Assembly: GCA_022836915.1 (NCBI GenBank)
Contig: CP094668.1
Coordinates: 4,092,001 to 4,156,000, forward strand
DNA length: 64,000 bases
Reading direction: 5' to 3'
DNA from: Paenibacillus sp. OVF10
Lineage (GTDB): Bacteria; Bacillota; Bacilli; Paenibacillales; Paenibacillaceae
This document shows positions 10,292 through 19,511 of the stretch, in pieces. Both the position numbers and the translations under genes were made by a program. The notes below the pieces were generated by a model. That model saw only the letters and a program-made list of their open reading frames with translations. It did no database searches and had not been told where the DNA came from. The number at the start of each line of letters is the position of its first letter. The first letter of the stretch is position 1.

Positions 10292-11180
10292 TCACCCTTT
10301 GACGCTACCTAGCACCAAACCTTTGGTAAAATATTTTTGTAAAAACGGATACACGAGTAAAATCGGAATGGCACCCAAGAACATCTGAGCGGCGCGCCCC
10401 GTTCTGGCGTTCATCATGGACAACAGCTGCGTATAATCTGACCCAGATTTTAGCATGATTTGCTCAAAACTTTGCAGGAGGGTCTGGAGGTAGCTTTGCA
10501 ATGGATAATTGTCTGGATTGTTCATATAGATAATGCCATCGAACCACGAATTCCAGTGGGCAACGATACTGAACAAACCAACCGTAGCGAGAGCGGGCTT
10601 GAGAAGTGGTAGTAGAATACGAAGCAATACCTGTACAGGCCCAGCACCATCGATAATTGCTGATTCTTCAATTTCCTCGGGCAGCCCCGAATGAAATTCA
10701 TGAGGATAATCATACTGAATACGGGGAGGGCCCCAGGCAGTATCAGAGACCAGATGGAATCGATTAGTCCCATTTTGACAACCACGAGATAGGTTGGAAT
10801 TAGTCCTCCACTGAATAACATGGTTATTATGAAAAATCCCATATAGATATTACGCCCCATCAATTTTTGTTTGGATTTGGAGAGGGGATAAGCTGTGAGT
10901 ACGATCAGAACCAGATTCACCAACGTTCCGATAACGGTTCGTTGAATGGCTACCCAGAGAGAGGAGAAAATGATCCTCCAGTTAATGCAAATTCATAGGC
11001 TTTTGTCGTAAATTCCACAGGCCAGAACGTAACACTCCCCGCAGATACAGCCGCGCTGCTGCTGAATGAAACAGCCAGCAGGTTGATAAACGGCAGGATA
11101 CATAGGAGAGAGATTAGAAGCAATATGGTGTAGTTTATGATAAGAAATACACGCCTGCTCATACTTTTATCATAGATCAT
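10292..11180 (-). CDS. Carbohydrate ABC transporter permease (LplC/YtcP type), two frameshifts
   Basis: About 297 residues with six membrane helices, a MalG-like inner-membrane component. The start ATG at 11180 follows AAGGAGGA. Two breaks, each explained by one missing base: near 10970 (reading switches to Ile-Phe-Ser-Ser-Leu-Trp-Val-Ala-Ile) and near 10687 (switches to Leu-Pro-Glu-Glu-Ile-Glu-Glu-Ser-Ala-Ile-Ile-Asp-Gly-Ala). The second switch restores the EAA loop that docks onto the shared ATPase. It is last in the lipoprotein-LplB-LplC operon. As usual for this family no ATP-binding gene is present; a shared MsmX-type ATPase elsewhere is expected. Confidence 0.88.
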
Positions 11181-11198
11181 AATGTGAGTTCCTCCTTC

Positions 11199-12089
11199 TT
11201 AGAAGATACGATAACCAGCCACTCTGTAAGCCAAGATATACGATACGGCAACCAGAACACTGGAAATGATCGATTTGAATAACCCGACAGCGGTACCAAT
11301 TGAATACTGTGCCTGCTGAATTCCCAGACGGTAGACATAGGTATCAATAATATCACCGGTCTGATAGACAACAGGGGAGTAGAGATTATAGATCTGGTCA
11401 AAGCCAGCATTGAGTACGTTTCCAAGTGAAAGTACGGTCATTAAAACAATGGTTGGCATGAGGAGAGGCAACGTAATGTAGATGGTCTGCTTCCACCGTT
11501 TCGCTCCGTCGATCACCGCGGCCTCGTAAAGCCCCGGATCAATACTGGTCAAGGCTGCCAAATAAACAACCGTGCCAAACCCGAAACCTTTCCATATGTC
11601 ACTGACAATCATCGTCCAAGGAAAAATAGAAGGTGTGCCAAGAAAGGAGATCGGTGCAATACCAAATACACTTAGAAATGTATTGATAATGCCGTCGGAG
11701 CTAAGGATATCCAGCATGATGCCGGCCATAATGACCCAAGAGAGGAAGTTCGGAATGTAGACAAGTGTTTGAAATGTACGTTTGATTCCACTGTGGAGTA
11801 CCTCGTTAAGCAGTAATGCGAAAATTACGGGTACGATTATACCACCGATAATCTTAAAGACAGACATGTACAATGTATTCCAGATCGTTCTTACGAAGTT
11901 CGGCTGATTAAATATGTGGGTGAAATTATCCCATCCTACCCATGGCGAGTTAAAGCCGAGACCCGGATTGTACTTCTGAAATGCAATAATAAGTCCATAG
12001 AAAGGGATGTAACAAAAGATGAAGACCAAGACCAGGCTTGGAATCAACATGAGATGGTAAGGACTCTGCTGCTTCCATTTTCTCAACAT
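11199..12089 (-). CDS. Carbohydrate ABC transporter permease (LplB/YteP type)
   Basis: 296 residues, six predicted helices. It starts with the typical Met-Leu-Arg-Lys-Trp-Lys and has the EAA motif Tyr-Glu-Ala-Ala-Val-Ile-Asp-Gly-Ala-Lys (residues about 190-200). MalF-like partner of the downstream permease, 18 bases away. The reading frame is intact. Together with the lipoprotein upstream it forms an importer for an oligosaccharide, in Bacillus relatives often pectin- or xylan-derived; the actual substrate cannot be read from sequence. Confidence 0.92.
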   Translation of the reverse strand: MLRKWKQQSPYHLMLIPSLVLVFIFCYIPFYGLIIAFQKYNPGLGFNSPWVGWDNFTHIFNQPNFVRTIWNTLYMSVFKIIGGIIVPVIFALLLNEVLHSGIKRTFQTLVYIPNFLSWVIMAGIMLDILSSDGIINTFLSVFGIAPISFLGTPSIFPWTMIVSDIWKGFGFGTVVYLAALTSIDPGLYEAAVIDGAKRWKQTIYITLPLLMPTIVLMTVLSLGNVLNAGFDQIYNLYSPVVYQTGDIIDTYVYRLGIQQAQYSIGTAVGLFKSIISSVLVAVSYILAYRVAGYRIF

Positions 12090-12178
12090 TCATATTCCTC
12101 CGTTCATCGTACGCCAAATGTAATCGCTATCAAATAAAGGGGAGAGATCCCCTCATCCCCTCTTTGTGACAAACGAGA

Positions 12179-13783
12179 TTATTTCTTCCCGTAGGCTTCA
12201 TTAACTGCCTGGGTTGCATTATCGCCCCCGGCTGCGCGCCAATTCTGGACAATAACATCGAAATAATCGATACTTTCGCTACCCATAATGATCTTGGTGA
12301 AACCTTCGGTCAGGATATCATCCAAGGTTGTGCCGTAGCTTGAAAGTATTTCTGGCGTAACACCCCATAAGGCCGTCTTTGTATAGTTCTCGCTGTCCAG
12401 TACTTTCTTGGCAAGACCATACGCATTCTTTGGAGCCCCTTGTTGCAAATAATCACCGACTGCTCCTGGGGTTGCATTCTCCATGAATTCCACACTGTTG
12501 TTATATTTTTGCCACATACCCGACGTCGTGAGCCCACTGGTATCCTTGGATTGAAGGGCAGCGGAAACCGCCTCAAATTGCTCGTAATCGGAATTCGGAT
12601 TAAGTACACGGAACGCTCCAACAACATGGGCAATATCGTTGTCCAGCAAGGCGGATAACGTTTCTGTGGATTCCTTGCCATTGCCTTCATCCACAATATA
12701 AGCATAGTCGTTCAAAATTTTGATCACTTCTTCAGGGCTCTTAAATCCCTTTTTCATGACGATATAATTGTTGTTGGCGAAGAAAATGGATTGTTTGGCT
12801 TCTTTCCCATCAACAGTAGGGATGATATAAGGGTAGAAGATGGCGTCCTTACCCAGATTGGATACCGTATCGACACCCGGATTATAACCCCACCACTGGT
12901 AATAAGGCTGCATGCCCACTTTGCCGGCTACAATGTCCGCGTTCATCGCATTAAAGTCTTTGATTGCAAATTCCGGATCAATGATGCCTCGCTTGTACCA
13001 TTCTGACCACTCAGCCAGCGCATTTTTCATCTCAGGCTGTACGGAGCCGTACACGAGTTTTCCATTGCTATCCTCCATCCACATATCCGGATGCGCATTC
13101 CATGCAATGGCGAGCAGGTTGAGGTAATCCAACGATTGGTCTACCGCTATACCATAACCGCCATGCTTATCCATGAATTTTAATGCGATATTTTTGATGT
13201 CTTCCACAGATTTCGGATCTTGGACTCCCAATTCTTCTTTCCAGTCGTTCCGGATCCAGATGAAGTCTGGTTGTTCAATTAATCCCCAGTGCATCTGTGG
13301 TATCCCGTACAGCTTACCGTCCTTCTTTCCAGACTCGTAACTGTCTGCATCTGCTTCCATGTAACCTTTGAGACGATCTGAAGCGTGTTGATCAAAGACC
13401 TCGGAAAGGTCCATGACCATATCTGCTTCGACTAACTGTCTCAGTTGTGATGGATTAACTCTGAATACATCAGGAAGATCGTTCGATGCGATAGCCAAAT
13501 TCAATTTGGTATCGTACTCATCGCTAACCCAGTCTGTTTTGACGTTGATATTAAACTTCTCTTTGTATCGCTTAATCCATACATTGTTGGTGATATCGTC
13601 GCCCTTTGGATATTTTGCAGAAGAGTATTCTGATGTTACGGTATGAATGGTTGTCGTCCCAGCCTCGTTGGAATCCGTGTCCGTCGTTGAACCTTTATCA
13701 GCACCGCTTCCATTGCTACAGGCTGCGAGTAATAAGGTTGACATGCACACAGACAAGACTAAGGCTTTCGTTTTCTTGTTCAT
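12179..13783 (-). CDS. Extracellular solute-binding lipoprotein (LipO/YtcQ type)
   Basis: 534 residues. Signal peptide with lipobox Leu-Leu-Ala-Ala-Cys (Cys22), then a Ser/Gly/Asp linker and a family-1 sugar-binding domain (Asn-Asp-Trp-Lys-Glu-Glu-Leu-Gly; Tyr-Gly-Ile-Pro-Gln). The large size is typical of binding proteins paired with LplB/LplC permeases. RBS AAGGGGAAAAGAA precedes the ATG. On the coding strand an imperfect cre-like sequence (AGAAAGCGTTATTG, 13811-13825) lies about 30 bases upstream, compatible with catabolite control but with three mismatches. The genes converge on the YesNM pair, the likely regulator. Confidence 0.92.
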   Translation of the reverse strand: MNKKTKALVLSVCMSTLLLAACSNGSGADKGSTTDTDSNEAGTTTIHTVTSEYSSAKYPKGDDITNNVWIKRYKEKFNINVKTDWVSDEYDTKLNLAIASNDLPDVFRVNPSQLRQLVEADMVMDLSEVFDQHASDRLKGYMEADADSYESGKKDGKLYGIPQMHWGLIEQPDFIWIRNDWKEELGVQDPKSVEDIKNIALKFMDKHGGYGIAVDQSLDYLNLLAIAWNAHPDMWMEDSNGKLVYGSVQPEMKNALAEWSEWYKRGIIDPEFAIKDFNAMNADIVAGKVGMQPYYQWWGYNPGVDTVSNLGKDAIFYPYIIPTVDGKEAKQSIFFANNNYIVMKKGFKSPEEVIKILNDYAYIVDEGNGKESTETLSALLDNDIAHVVGAFRVLNPNSDYEQFEAVSAALQSKDTSGLTTSGMWQKYNNSVEFMENATPGAVGDYLQQGAPKNAYGLAKKVLDSENYTKTALWGVTPEILSSYGTTLDDILTEGFTKIIMGSESIDYFDVIVQNWRAAGGDNATQAVNEAYGKK

Positions 13784-13967
13784 TTCTTTTCCCCTTATCA
13801 GTCATATTTCAATAACGCTTTCTTGAAAATATTCTAAACGAGAAAGGGGAACGGGATATAAAGGTTATTGACGAGAAGCGGTATCTTTTTTTACTTTTGA
13901 GTCGTAGCGGAGAAAAGATAAATGAGCTTTGTGCACTTTTTTTACTTTGTACTCCTTCTTTTTTTAC

Positions 13968-14978
13968 TCATGTCTCCAAAAATTGCTTTAAATGACGATC
14001 GATAACGATTGAATCCTCTTCGTTTGCTCCGATTCCAAAGCAGTGTCCCCACTTGGACTCTATAGGTTGATACACAGCGTTTGGCATATGCTGAGCATCA
14101 TACGCACTATCTTCTGGTGTGAAGAACAAGTCACTTGATCCTGGCATAACGAGTGCAGGAGAAGTGATCTTGCTTAATGCCTGTTCGAAGTTGCCGTCAT
14201 CTACGGGATTATCGCTAATGTCTCCATATATTCCTGTACGCAACATGGTAATCAAGTCGTTAGCATCGAAGGGAAGAAATACCTGATCCCAGTAATCTTC
14301 TACATAAGATTTCAAGGTGTCGTAACCCTCAGATTGGTACAATTTCTCCAAATAGTACGCCTGCGAGAACCCCCATGGAGCATAAGCTCTTCCCATCGCT
14401 GCGAGACCGGCAACCGGAGGGCGCTCATATCTACCATTTTCATAATTTGAATCTGCCTGTAACGCCGCGATCATTGCTTCGAATACCAACTGTGTATGCG
14501 GTCTGCTCTTTGCCGTTCCTCCGAAGGGGGCAATACGTTCGACCATCTCAGGATAACTGGTTGCCCATTGATAAACCTGCATGGCTCCCAGAGACCAGCC
14601 CACAACAAGTTTAATTTTGGAGATACCAAATTTTTGAGTGATGAGTTGATGTTGGGCGCGCACATTGTCATACATGGAGATGAGGGGAAAGTTGTCCTTA
14701 TCGTATGGGGCAGGGGTATTACTTGGAGAGGACGATAATCCGTTACCCAACATATTGGGCACAACGATAAAATGACGACTGGGGTCCAGTGCCTTGTCTG
14801 TTCCAATTAACCATTCATTATCTGTGTGAATTCCAGCAAACCATGTCGGGACAACAATAACATTGTCCTTTGCCGCATTTAAGTTTCCATAGGTCTTGTA
14901 AGCGATAAAAGCTTGAGGGAGCTGTTGTCCCGATAGAAGTAATGTATCTCCAAGATTATATGTTTCATAATTGTTCAT
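13968..14978 (-). CDS. Alpha/beta hydrolase of the homoserine O-acetyltransferase (MetX) superfamily
   Basis: 336 residues in the alpha/beta-hydrolase fold. Nucleophile elbow Gly-Trp-Ser-Leu-Gly-Ala-Met-Gln (Ser about residue 128), acid Asp in Gly-Ser-Ser-Asp-Leu-Phe-Phe and His in Lys-Trp-Gly-His-Cys-Phe-Gly. The N-terminal oxyanion region Pro-Thr-Trp-Phe-Ala-Gly replaces the usual MetX His-Ala-Leu-Thr-Gly, so true homoserine acetylation is doubtful; an esterase/hydrolase role is as likely. Divergent from the LysR gene at 15103 with a 124-bp shared promoter region, so probably its target. Confidence 0.82.
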   Translation of the reverse strand: MNNYETYNLGDTLLLSGQQLPQAFIAYKTYGNLNAAKDNVIVVPTWFAGIHTDNEWLIGTDKALDPSRHFIVVPNMLGNGLSSSPSNTPAPYDKDNFPLISMYDNVRAQHQLITQKFGISKIKLVVGWSLGAMQVYQWATSYPEMVERIAPFGGTAKSRPHTQLVFEAMIAALQADSNYENGRYERPPVAGLAAMGRAYAPWGFSQAYYLEKLYQSEGYDTLKSYVEDYWDQVFLPFDANDLITMLRTGIYGDISDNPVDDGNFEQALSKITSPALVMPGSSDLFFTPEDSAYDAQHMPNAVYQPIESKWGHCFGIGANEEDSIVIDRHLKQFLET

Positions 14979-15102
14979 AGATTGATTCTCCTTATAAAAT
15001 AGTAATAACTTGATTTCACTCTACAATACGTCTATTATCAATTCAACGAAACGTTATCGAACATATCATTCATTTATTTTGAACTTAGGAGGTGCCTTAT
15101 TC

Positions 15103-15987
15103 ATGGAAATACGCCAGCTAAAAACCTTTTGGACACTTGCATCGACCTGCAGCTTTAGTCAAACTGCTGAATTATTGAGCTATGTACCCTCTACCATAAC
15201 CATGCAAATCAAATCGCTGGAAGAAGAGCTTGGGGTGAAATTGCTGGATCGATTAGGCAAAAAGGTCGTGTTAACGGATGCTGGCCAACAGTTTCTGCCT
15301 TACGCCACTAAGATATTAAACGATGTAGAGGAAGCAAAGTGCATATCCAGTCAGCACGGAGAATTGGCGGGAACGGTTGTGATTGGAGCAGACGAAGTGC
15401 TGTGTGCATATCTTCTTCCAGCCTTGTTCAAACGCTTCCGAGCGGACTATCCTGGTGTGCGGTTATTGTTCCGCCCCTTGTCTGGGCAAGAGCTTAAATC
15501 AAGTCTGAGAGAAGGGCATGCCGATGTCGTTTTTGTATTGGATGAGCCTATAAATTCCAAAGACCTTCAGTCAGAGTTTTTAAAGGATGAGACCTTTCAA
15601 ATGGTGGTTTCTCCCGATCATATGTTAGCATCGCGTTCCGCGTTGGTCATTGATGACTTCCACAAACAGCATTTTTTGCTGACCGAAAAGAACTGTTCGT
15701 ATCGCACTTATTTTGACCAATCCATAACGAAGAAAGGTGCAGATGCTCTGACAGAGCTGGAGTTTCATAGTGTAGAAGCCATTAAACAATGTGTTGTGGC
15801 TGGTCTAGGGATCGCTTTATTACCTGAAATGGCTTTGAAGAAAGAGTTGAGCGATGGGGAAGTGGTTGCTCTGCCGTGGGATTTATCAAATGTATCCTTT
15901 TCAGCGCAAATGCTCTGGCATCGGGAAAAATGGATCTCTCCGTCTATGGCTGCTTTCATGGAGGTCGCCAAGAGTGAGTTGATTTGA
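15103..15987 (+). CDS. LysR-family transcriptional regulator
   Basis: 294 residues. The ATG at 15103 has AGGAGGTG at 15088; the upstream in-frame codons lack a ribosome site. The N-terminal winged HTH (Met-Glu-Ile-Arg-Gln-Leu-Lys-Thr-Phe; Leu-Glu-Glu-Glu-Leu-Gly-Val-Lys-Leu-Leu-Asp-Arg) is followed by a type-2 periplasmic-binding-like effector domain. Divergent from the MetX-like hydrolase, the standard arrangement in which a LysR protein controls its neighbour and itself. Confidence 0.9.
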   Translation: MEIRQLKTFWTLASTCSFSQTAELLSYVPSTITMQIKSLEEELGVKLLDRLGKKVVLTDAGQQFLPYATKILNDVEEAKCISSQHGELAGTVVIGADEVLCAYLLPALFKRFRADYPGVRLLFRPLSGQELKSSLREGHADVVFVLDEPINSKDLQSEFLKDETFQMVVSPDHMLASRSALVIDDFHKQHFLLTEKNCSYRTYFDQSITKKGADALTELEFHSVEAIKQCVVAGLGIALLPEMALKKELSDGEVVALPWDLSNVSFSAQMLWHREKWISPSMAAFMEVAKSELI

Positions 15988-16098
15988 TTGTTCAGAATTT
16001 GTTTAGATGTATGTGTTAAAATATTCTTCATGGAAATCGTGATGTAAAATGGAATCAACCTTCAACAACATGATACAGATATATATGGGGGATTAGCA

Positions 16099-16529
16099 AT
16101 GGAGAGAAAGATTAGAAATTCTGCAAAAGCATTGATCATTAAAGACGGGAGAATGCTTGCAATGAAGCAGGATGATAATGATGAAGTCATCTACATCCTG
16201 CCTGGTGGGAGCCAGAATGCAGGTGAAACCCTGACGGATGCTGTGAAGCGTGAAGTTGCGGAAGAAATCGGAATAGATGTAGAACCATTATCACTGGAAT
16301 TTGTCATTGAAGGTGTATACGGTGAAGCTCTTCATCGTGTAGATTTTGTTTTTTATGCGAGTACATAGGTTTGATGGACCAAGATAGTTCTATTCTGCCA
16401 AGTGACGAAAATCAAGTGGAATATGAATGGCTCGAAATTAAAAATATAAACGAACTACCTTTATTTCCTTCAAAATTACGAAAGCAGATCATTAGATTGG
16501 TTGAGGGAGAAAAACGGTTATGTATTTAG
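16099..16529 (+). CDS. NUDIX hydrolase, one frameshift
   Basis: About 143 residues once the break near 16354-16360 is bridged: frame 1 ends Phe-Tyr-Ala-Ser-Thr-stop, while frame 3 continues Glu-Tyr-Ile-Gly-Leu-Met-Asp-Gln-Asp and ends at TAG 16527-16529. The Nudix box is seen at about residues 37-58: Gly then Glu-Thr-Leu, then Val-Lys-Arg-Glu-Val-Ala-Glu-Glu-Ile-Gly. The family cleaves nucleoside-diphosphate-X compounds; the substrate is unknown. RBS GGGGGATTAGCA precedes ATG 16099. Confidence 0.82.
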
Positions 16530-16606
16530 GAAATGAGGAAGATGACGACCTGAATAGTTAGATGTGTACACGTCGTAAACAAGCGGCCGTCTTGTATTTA
16601 TAAAGG

Positions 16607-16653
16607 AAAGGCTATTTCAAAGGACATGATAGTCCAGTGAAATAGCCTTTTTA
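16607..16653 (+). terminator. Terminator after the NUDIX gene
   Basis: AAAGGCTATTTCA / TGAAATAGCCTTTTT stem with an inner GGAC/GTCC hairpin, ending in a T run. It sits between the NUDIX gene and the convergent HxlR gene. Confidence 0.8.
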
Positions 16654-16723
16654 CCGTTGAACAAAGTGTACAGAGCGATTCAAAAATGAACATCTATGAT
16701 AAGGGGTTAAATTAGGCCAGGAG

Positions 16724-17070
16724 TTATATATCTTGTTGCTTCACGCCTGCTGTCATATTTTTCTGACCCCATATTACCATGGATTCAATTAAAGGAACCA
16801 ATTCCTTGCCTGATTCTGTGAGCGAATACTCCACTCTCGGTGGCACCTCGTTATATTGCTCCCGATGCACGATGCCGTAATGAATCAAATCCTTCAAACA
16901 GTTCGTTAACATCGTTCCGGTAATGCCAGGCAGTCTTCTTTTAATTCATTGTAACGTATACAGTCATTTTCACTGAGGATTGCCAGGATCGGAAGATTCC
17001 ACTTGCCTCCAATGACCTGAAATGCATAAGTCGCTGGACATAACTGATCGAAATTAAACTCGTATTTCAC
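16724..17070 (-). CDS. HxlR-type (DUF24) winged-helix regulator, one frameshift
   Basis: About 115 residues from GTG 17070 (RBS GGAGGGT). The N-terminal part reads Lys-Tyr-Glu-Phe-Asn-Phe-Asp then Ile-Gly-Gly-Lys-Trp-Asn-Leu-Pro-Ile-Leu, the hallmark of the family. A base is missing around 16938-16942 (run of T), after which the frame gives Arg-Leu-Pro-Gly-Ile-Thr and the ORF starting at 16912. The C-terminus has Val-Pro-Pro-Arg-Val-Glu-Tyr-Ser-Leu-Thr. Members with a conserved N-terminal Cys sense thiol or quinone stress; here a Cys lies near residue 10 (Gln-Leu-Cys-Pro-Ala-Thr). Divergent from the DsbA-like gene. Confidence 0.85.
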
Positions 17071-17084
17071 TTGATACCCTCCAA

Positions 17085-17104
17085 TAGTATACTTTTTGAT
17101 ACTA
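17085..17104. promoter_or_regulatory. Candidate HxlR operator
   Basis: Inverted repeat TAGTAT-ACTTTTTG-ATACTA exactly in the short gap between the divergent HxlR and DsbA-like genes. HxlR/DUF24 proteins bind such TAGTA-rich dyads in their own intergenic region. Confidence 0.6.
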
Positions 17105-17203
17105 AGTCAGAAAAGAATCGTACTTGTTCAGAAGATTGTAGACATTATAATCAAACTAACACAAGAAAATCAATTCATAAGACAAGATAAAGGCGGGATA
17201 CAC

Positions 17204-18117
17204 GTGAGTAACGAATCTATGATGTGTGATCTGGAAACAGGCGTATGTGGTGTGAGCGAGGAAGAGGCTATGCAAGAAATCAATCTGAATCACGTTGAGA
17301 AAAAGATAACTCTTTATTACGCAACAGATCCGATCTGCTCTCACTGCTGGGCGCTTGAGCCTGTGCTTCATCGGTTTATTGAGGAATACGGCCATTATTT
17401 TACGCTGCAAATCAAAATGGGTGGGCTACTCGCTAACTGGAATGGTTTCTCGGATGGCGCTAACGGAATTCAGAAACCTTCGGACGTTGCAGAGCATTGG
17501 AAGGAAGTGGGTGAGCATTCACGCATGCCCATCGACGGTTCCTTATGGCACGATAATCCAATACTTTCTTCCTATCCGTCATCTCGCGTATTTAAGGTGA
17601 TTCAGAGTACACACCCTGGTAAAGAGCAGGACTTTTTAAGACGTGCGCGTGAAGCCGTGTTTGCATTTAATCGAAATATTGGAGAAGATGATGTGCTGAC
17701 GGATATCGTCAACCAACTGGGCTTGAATGGTAAAGAAGTGGTTGAGTCGGCTGCACAGCAATCTGCACAAGAGTTATTAGAGGAAGACTTTGAGAGTGTC
17801 GCTAGTTTGGGAGTTAGAGGTTTCCCATCAATTATCATTGTGAATGAAGAGAACCAAGGGTTGAAAATTGTCGGAGCGCGTTCTCTTGAAACATATGTGC
17901 AAGCACTTCAGCAGGTGCTGGATGTTGATCTGAAACCAAAACAGATAACCTCGTTGGAGCAGAAAATCAATGAGGGACACCTTCTTTTTCTAGAGAAATG
18001 GAGGTCATGTACAATATCGAAAAGACTGATGTTGAATCATATGTGAAATCTGAATTGGCAGAGCACACATATCGTATAGGTCATATTTTGAATGAGATGT
18101 ATATTGAGCATATCTGA
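17204..18117 (+). CDS. DsbA-family thioredoxin-like protein (YjbH/SpxH or FrnE related), one frameshift
   Basis: About 304 residues. Start GTG 17204 follows AAAGGCGGG; the ORF extends upstream without a ribosome site. Active-site motif Asp-Pro-Ile-Cys-Ser-His-Cys-Trp-Ala-Leu-Glu-Pro near residue 45 gives a CxxC redox pair, followed by a helical insert and Gly-Val-Arg-Gly-Phe-Pro-Ser-Ile (cis-Pro loop). The frame breaks near 17990-18000; frame 1 continues Met-Glu-Val-Met-Tyr-Asn-Ile-Glu-Lys and ends at TGA 18115-18117. An N-terminal Cys-x6-Cys is also present. It may be a disulfide oxidoreductase, or an SpxH-like adaptor controlled by the divergent thiol-sensing-type HxlR regulator. Confidence 0.8.
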
Positions 18118-18318
18118 GGGAAAACAAGAAATTGAATTAGCACACTTTTACCGAAGGATTATTATCAATATTGAGATGAGCCTCGATCCGGTGTGATTTT
18201 AAATATTCGCAGGCTATATGGCGTGACCAGCTATAGATGCCGGGCAAACGGACAATCCAATCATTAAGTACTCGTAATGGACAGAATATGTTTGAGTACA
18301 CGCACTCATTAATCCAAC

Positions 18319-18354
18319 GGGCAGGTCACATATGTGGCTTGCCCGTTTTGTGTA
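18319..18354 (+). terminator. Terminator in the 18118-18492 gap
   Basis: AACGGGCA...CACATATGTG...TGCCCGTTTT near-perfect palindrome with a T-rich tail. The remaining 18118-18318 and 18355-18492 show no gene I can support. Confidence 0.75.
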
Positions 18355-18492
18355 TCATTGAGTAATAAATAAGTTTAAACTAAACTTACTTTTGACCTAG
18401 ACCAGAGCTGATACTAATAAGCACATCATAAGCTATAGGGAGACTTGATCACGAGACTTCAAACCATTCAAGTAAGGAGTGTTGGACCTCAG

Positions 18493-19371
18493 ATGAGGAA
18501 AATTATTCAGTTTCCGTTGGTATGGATGTTTGCAGGAGCATTTATTTTGGTAGTGTTTGGCTCAATATTTAGCAGGATATTTATTGGTTCGGATGGCTTC
18601 ATATCTATTGTGCTGGCCCTGGCTGGAGGTGTTCTTTCCATCGCTATATACTGGCTTATCATGAGATTTCTAGCAGGTCAGCGCAATGTTGAAGAAATAC
18701 ATAGAAAAAGGGCAGGAACCGAGACCATTTTTGGTGCGTTTGTTGGACTGATTTTTATTGGGGTTTCTGTCGGTGTCATTGTTTTGCTTGGGGGATATAC
18801 GTTCACATGGTCTACCGAACATTCCATCACGCCCATATTCGCTTTGGCGATTAGTTCGGCTATTGTAGAAGAGTTGGTGTTCCGTGGTTTGTTCCTGCAA
18901 GCGATGGAAAGACTGATCGGAAGCTGGATCGCGTTGGCCGTAACTTCGCTCTTTTTTGGTTTAGCCCATCTCGCTAACCCTGGAGCCACTATCTGGAGCT
19001 CTATTGCGATATTCATAGAGGCAGGTGTGTTACTGGGGGCAGGATTCCTGTGGCGGCGAAACCTGTGGTTTGTCATGGGACTCCATTTTGCCTGGAATGC
19101 GTTTGAGGGCATGTTAGGTATTCCAGTTTCGGGCATGGCATTGGACGGTTTATTTGAAGTTCAAATGACAGGTTCAACACTTCTAACTGGAGGAAGCTTC
19201 GGGCTTGAAGCCTCCATCGTACCGATGATCGTCAGTTTACTGATTGCAATCCCTATGCTGATTAACGCTTACAGGAACGGCAATATTATAAGTAAGAAGA
19301 GAAAATCCTCTAATTCACTTCATCCCCCCAATAATATGATTACATTCATTGTAATACCGCCTCGAAAATAG
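18493..19371 (+). CDS. CPBP-family intramembrane metalloprotease
   Basis: About 292 residues with seven to eight membrane helices. The three CPBP (Abi/CAAX protease) motifs are present: Val-Glu-Glu-Leu-Val-Phe-Arg-Gly (the EExxxR motif), Phe-Gly-Leu-Ala-His and Leu-His-Phe-Ala-Trp-Asn (HxxxN). The family includes prenyl-protein peptidases and bacteriocin-immunity-type proteases; the substrate is unknown. ATG 18493 has AAGGAG 13 bases upstream; the longer TTG at 18445 sits too close to its own purine run. Not in an operon. Confidence 0.85.
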   Translation: MRKIIQFPLVWMFAGAFILVVFGSIFSRIFIGSDGFISIVLALAGGVLSIAIYWLIMRFLAGQRNVEEIHRKRAGTETIFGAFVGLIFIGVSVGVIVLLGGYTFTWSTEHSITPIFALAISSAIVEELVFRGLFLQAMERLIGSWIALAVTSLFFGLAHLANPGATIWSSIAIFIEAGVLLGAGFLWRRNLWFVMGLHFAWNAFEGMLGIPVSGMALDGLFEVQMTGSTLLTGGSFGLEASIVPMIVSLLIAIPMLINAYRNGNIISKKRKSSNSLHPPNNMITFIVIPPRK

Positions 19372-19381
19372 AAATCAAATC

Positions 19382-19414
19382 CAAAGCAGGTCAGCGATAT
19401 GACTTGCTTTTTTT
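19382..19414 (+). terminator. Terminator of the CPBP protease gene
   Basis: AAAGCAGGTCA / TGACTTGCTTT stem with loop GCGATA and a seven-T tail. Confidence 0.85.
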
Positions 19415-19454
19415 GTACATCTGTGAAAAAACTGATTTGAATTGAAAACGAGGC

Positions 19455-19485
19455 TTGACCTTGGGTCCGACCTAAGGTTTATGCT
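19455..19485 (+). promoter_or_regulatory. MerR-type promoter/operator with a 19-bp spacer
   Basis: TTGACC (19455-19460), a 19-bp spacer and TATGCT (19480-19485). Within the spacer lies the dyad ACCTTGG / CTAAGGT. Over-long spacers filled by a dyad are the signature of promoters that MerR proteins activate by DNA distortion. The predicted start site (about 19492) lies upstream of ATG 19512 and downstream of GTG 19488, which decides the start of the regulator. Confidence 0.8.
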
Positions 19486-19511
19486 ATGTGCAGGAAGAAG
19501 CGAAGGTAGGG

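Noticed and set aside
13968-14978. Genuine homoserine O-acetyltransferase MetX
   Set aside because: The oxyanion segment is Pro-Thr-Trp-Phe-Ala-Gly, not the usual motif, and no methionine genes or SAM riboswitch are nearby.
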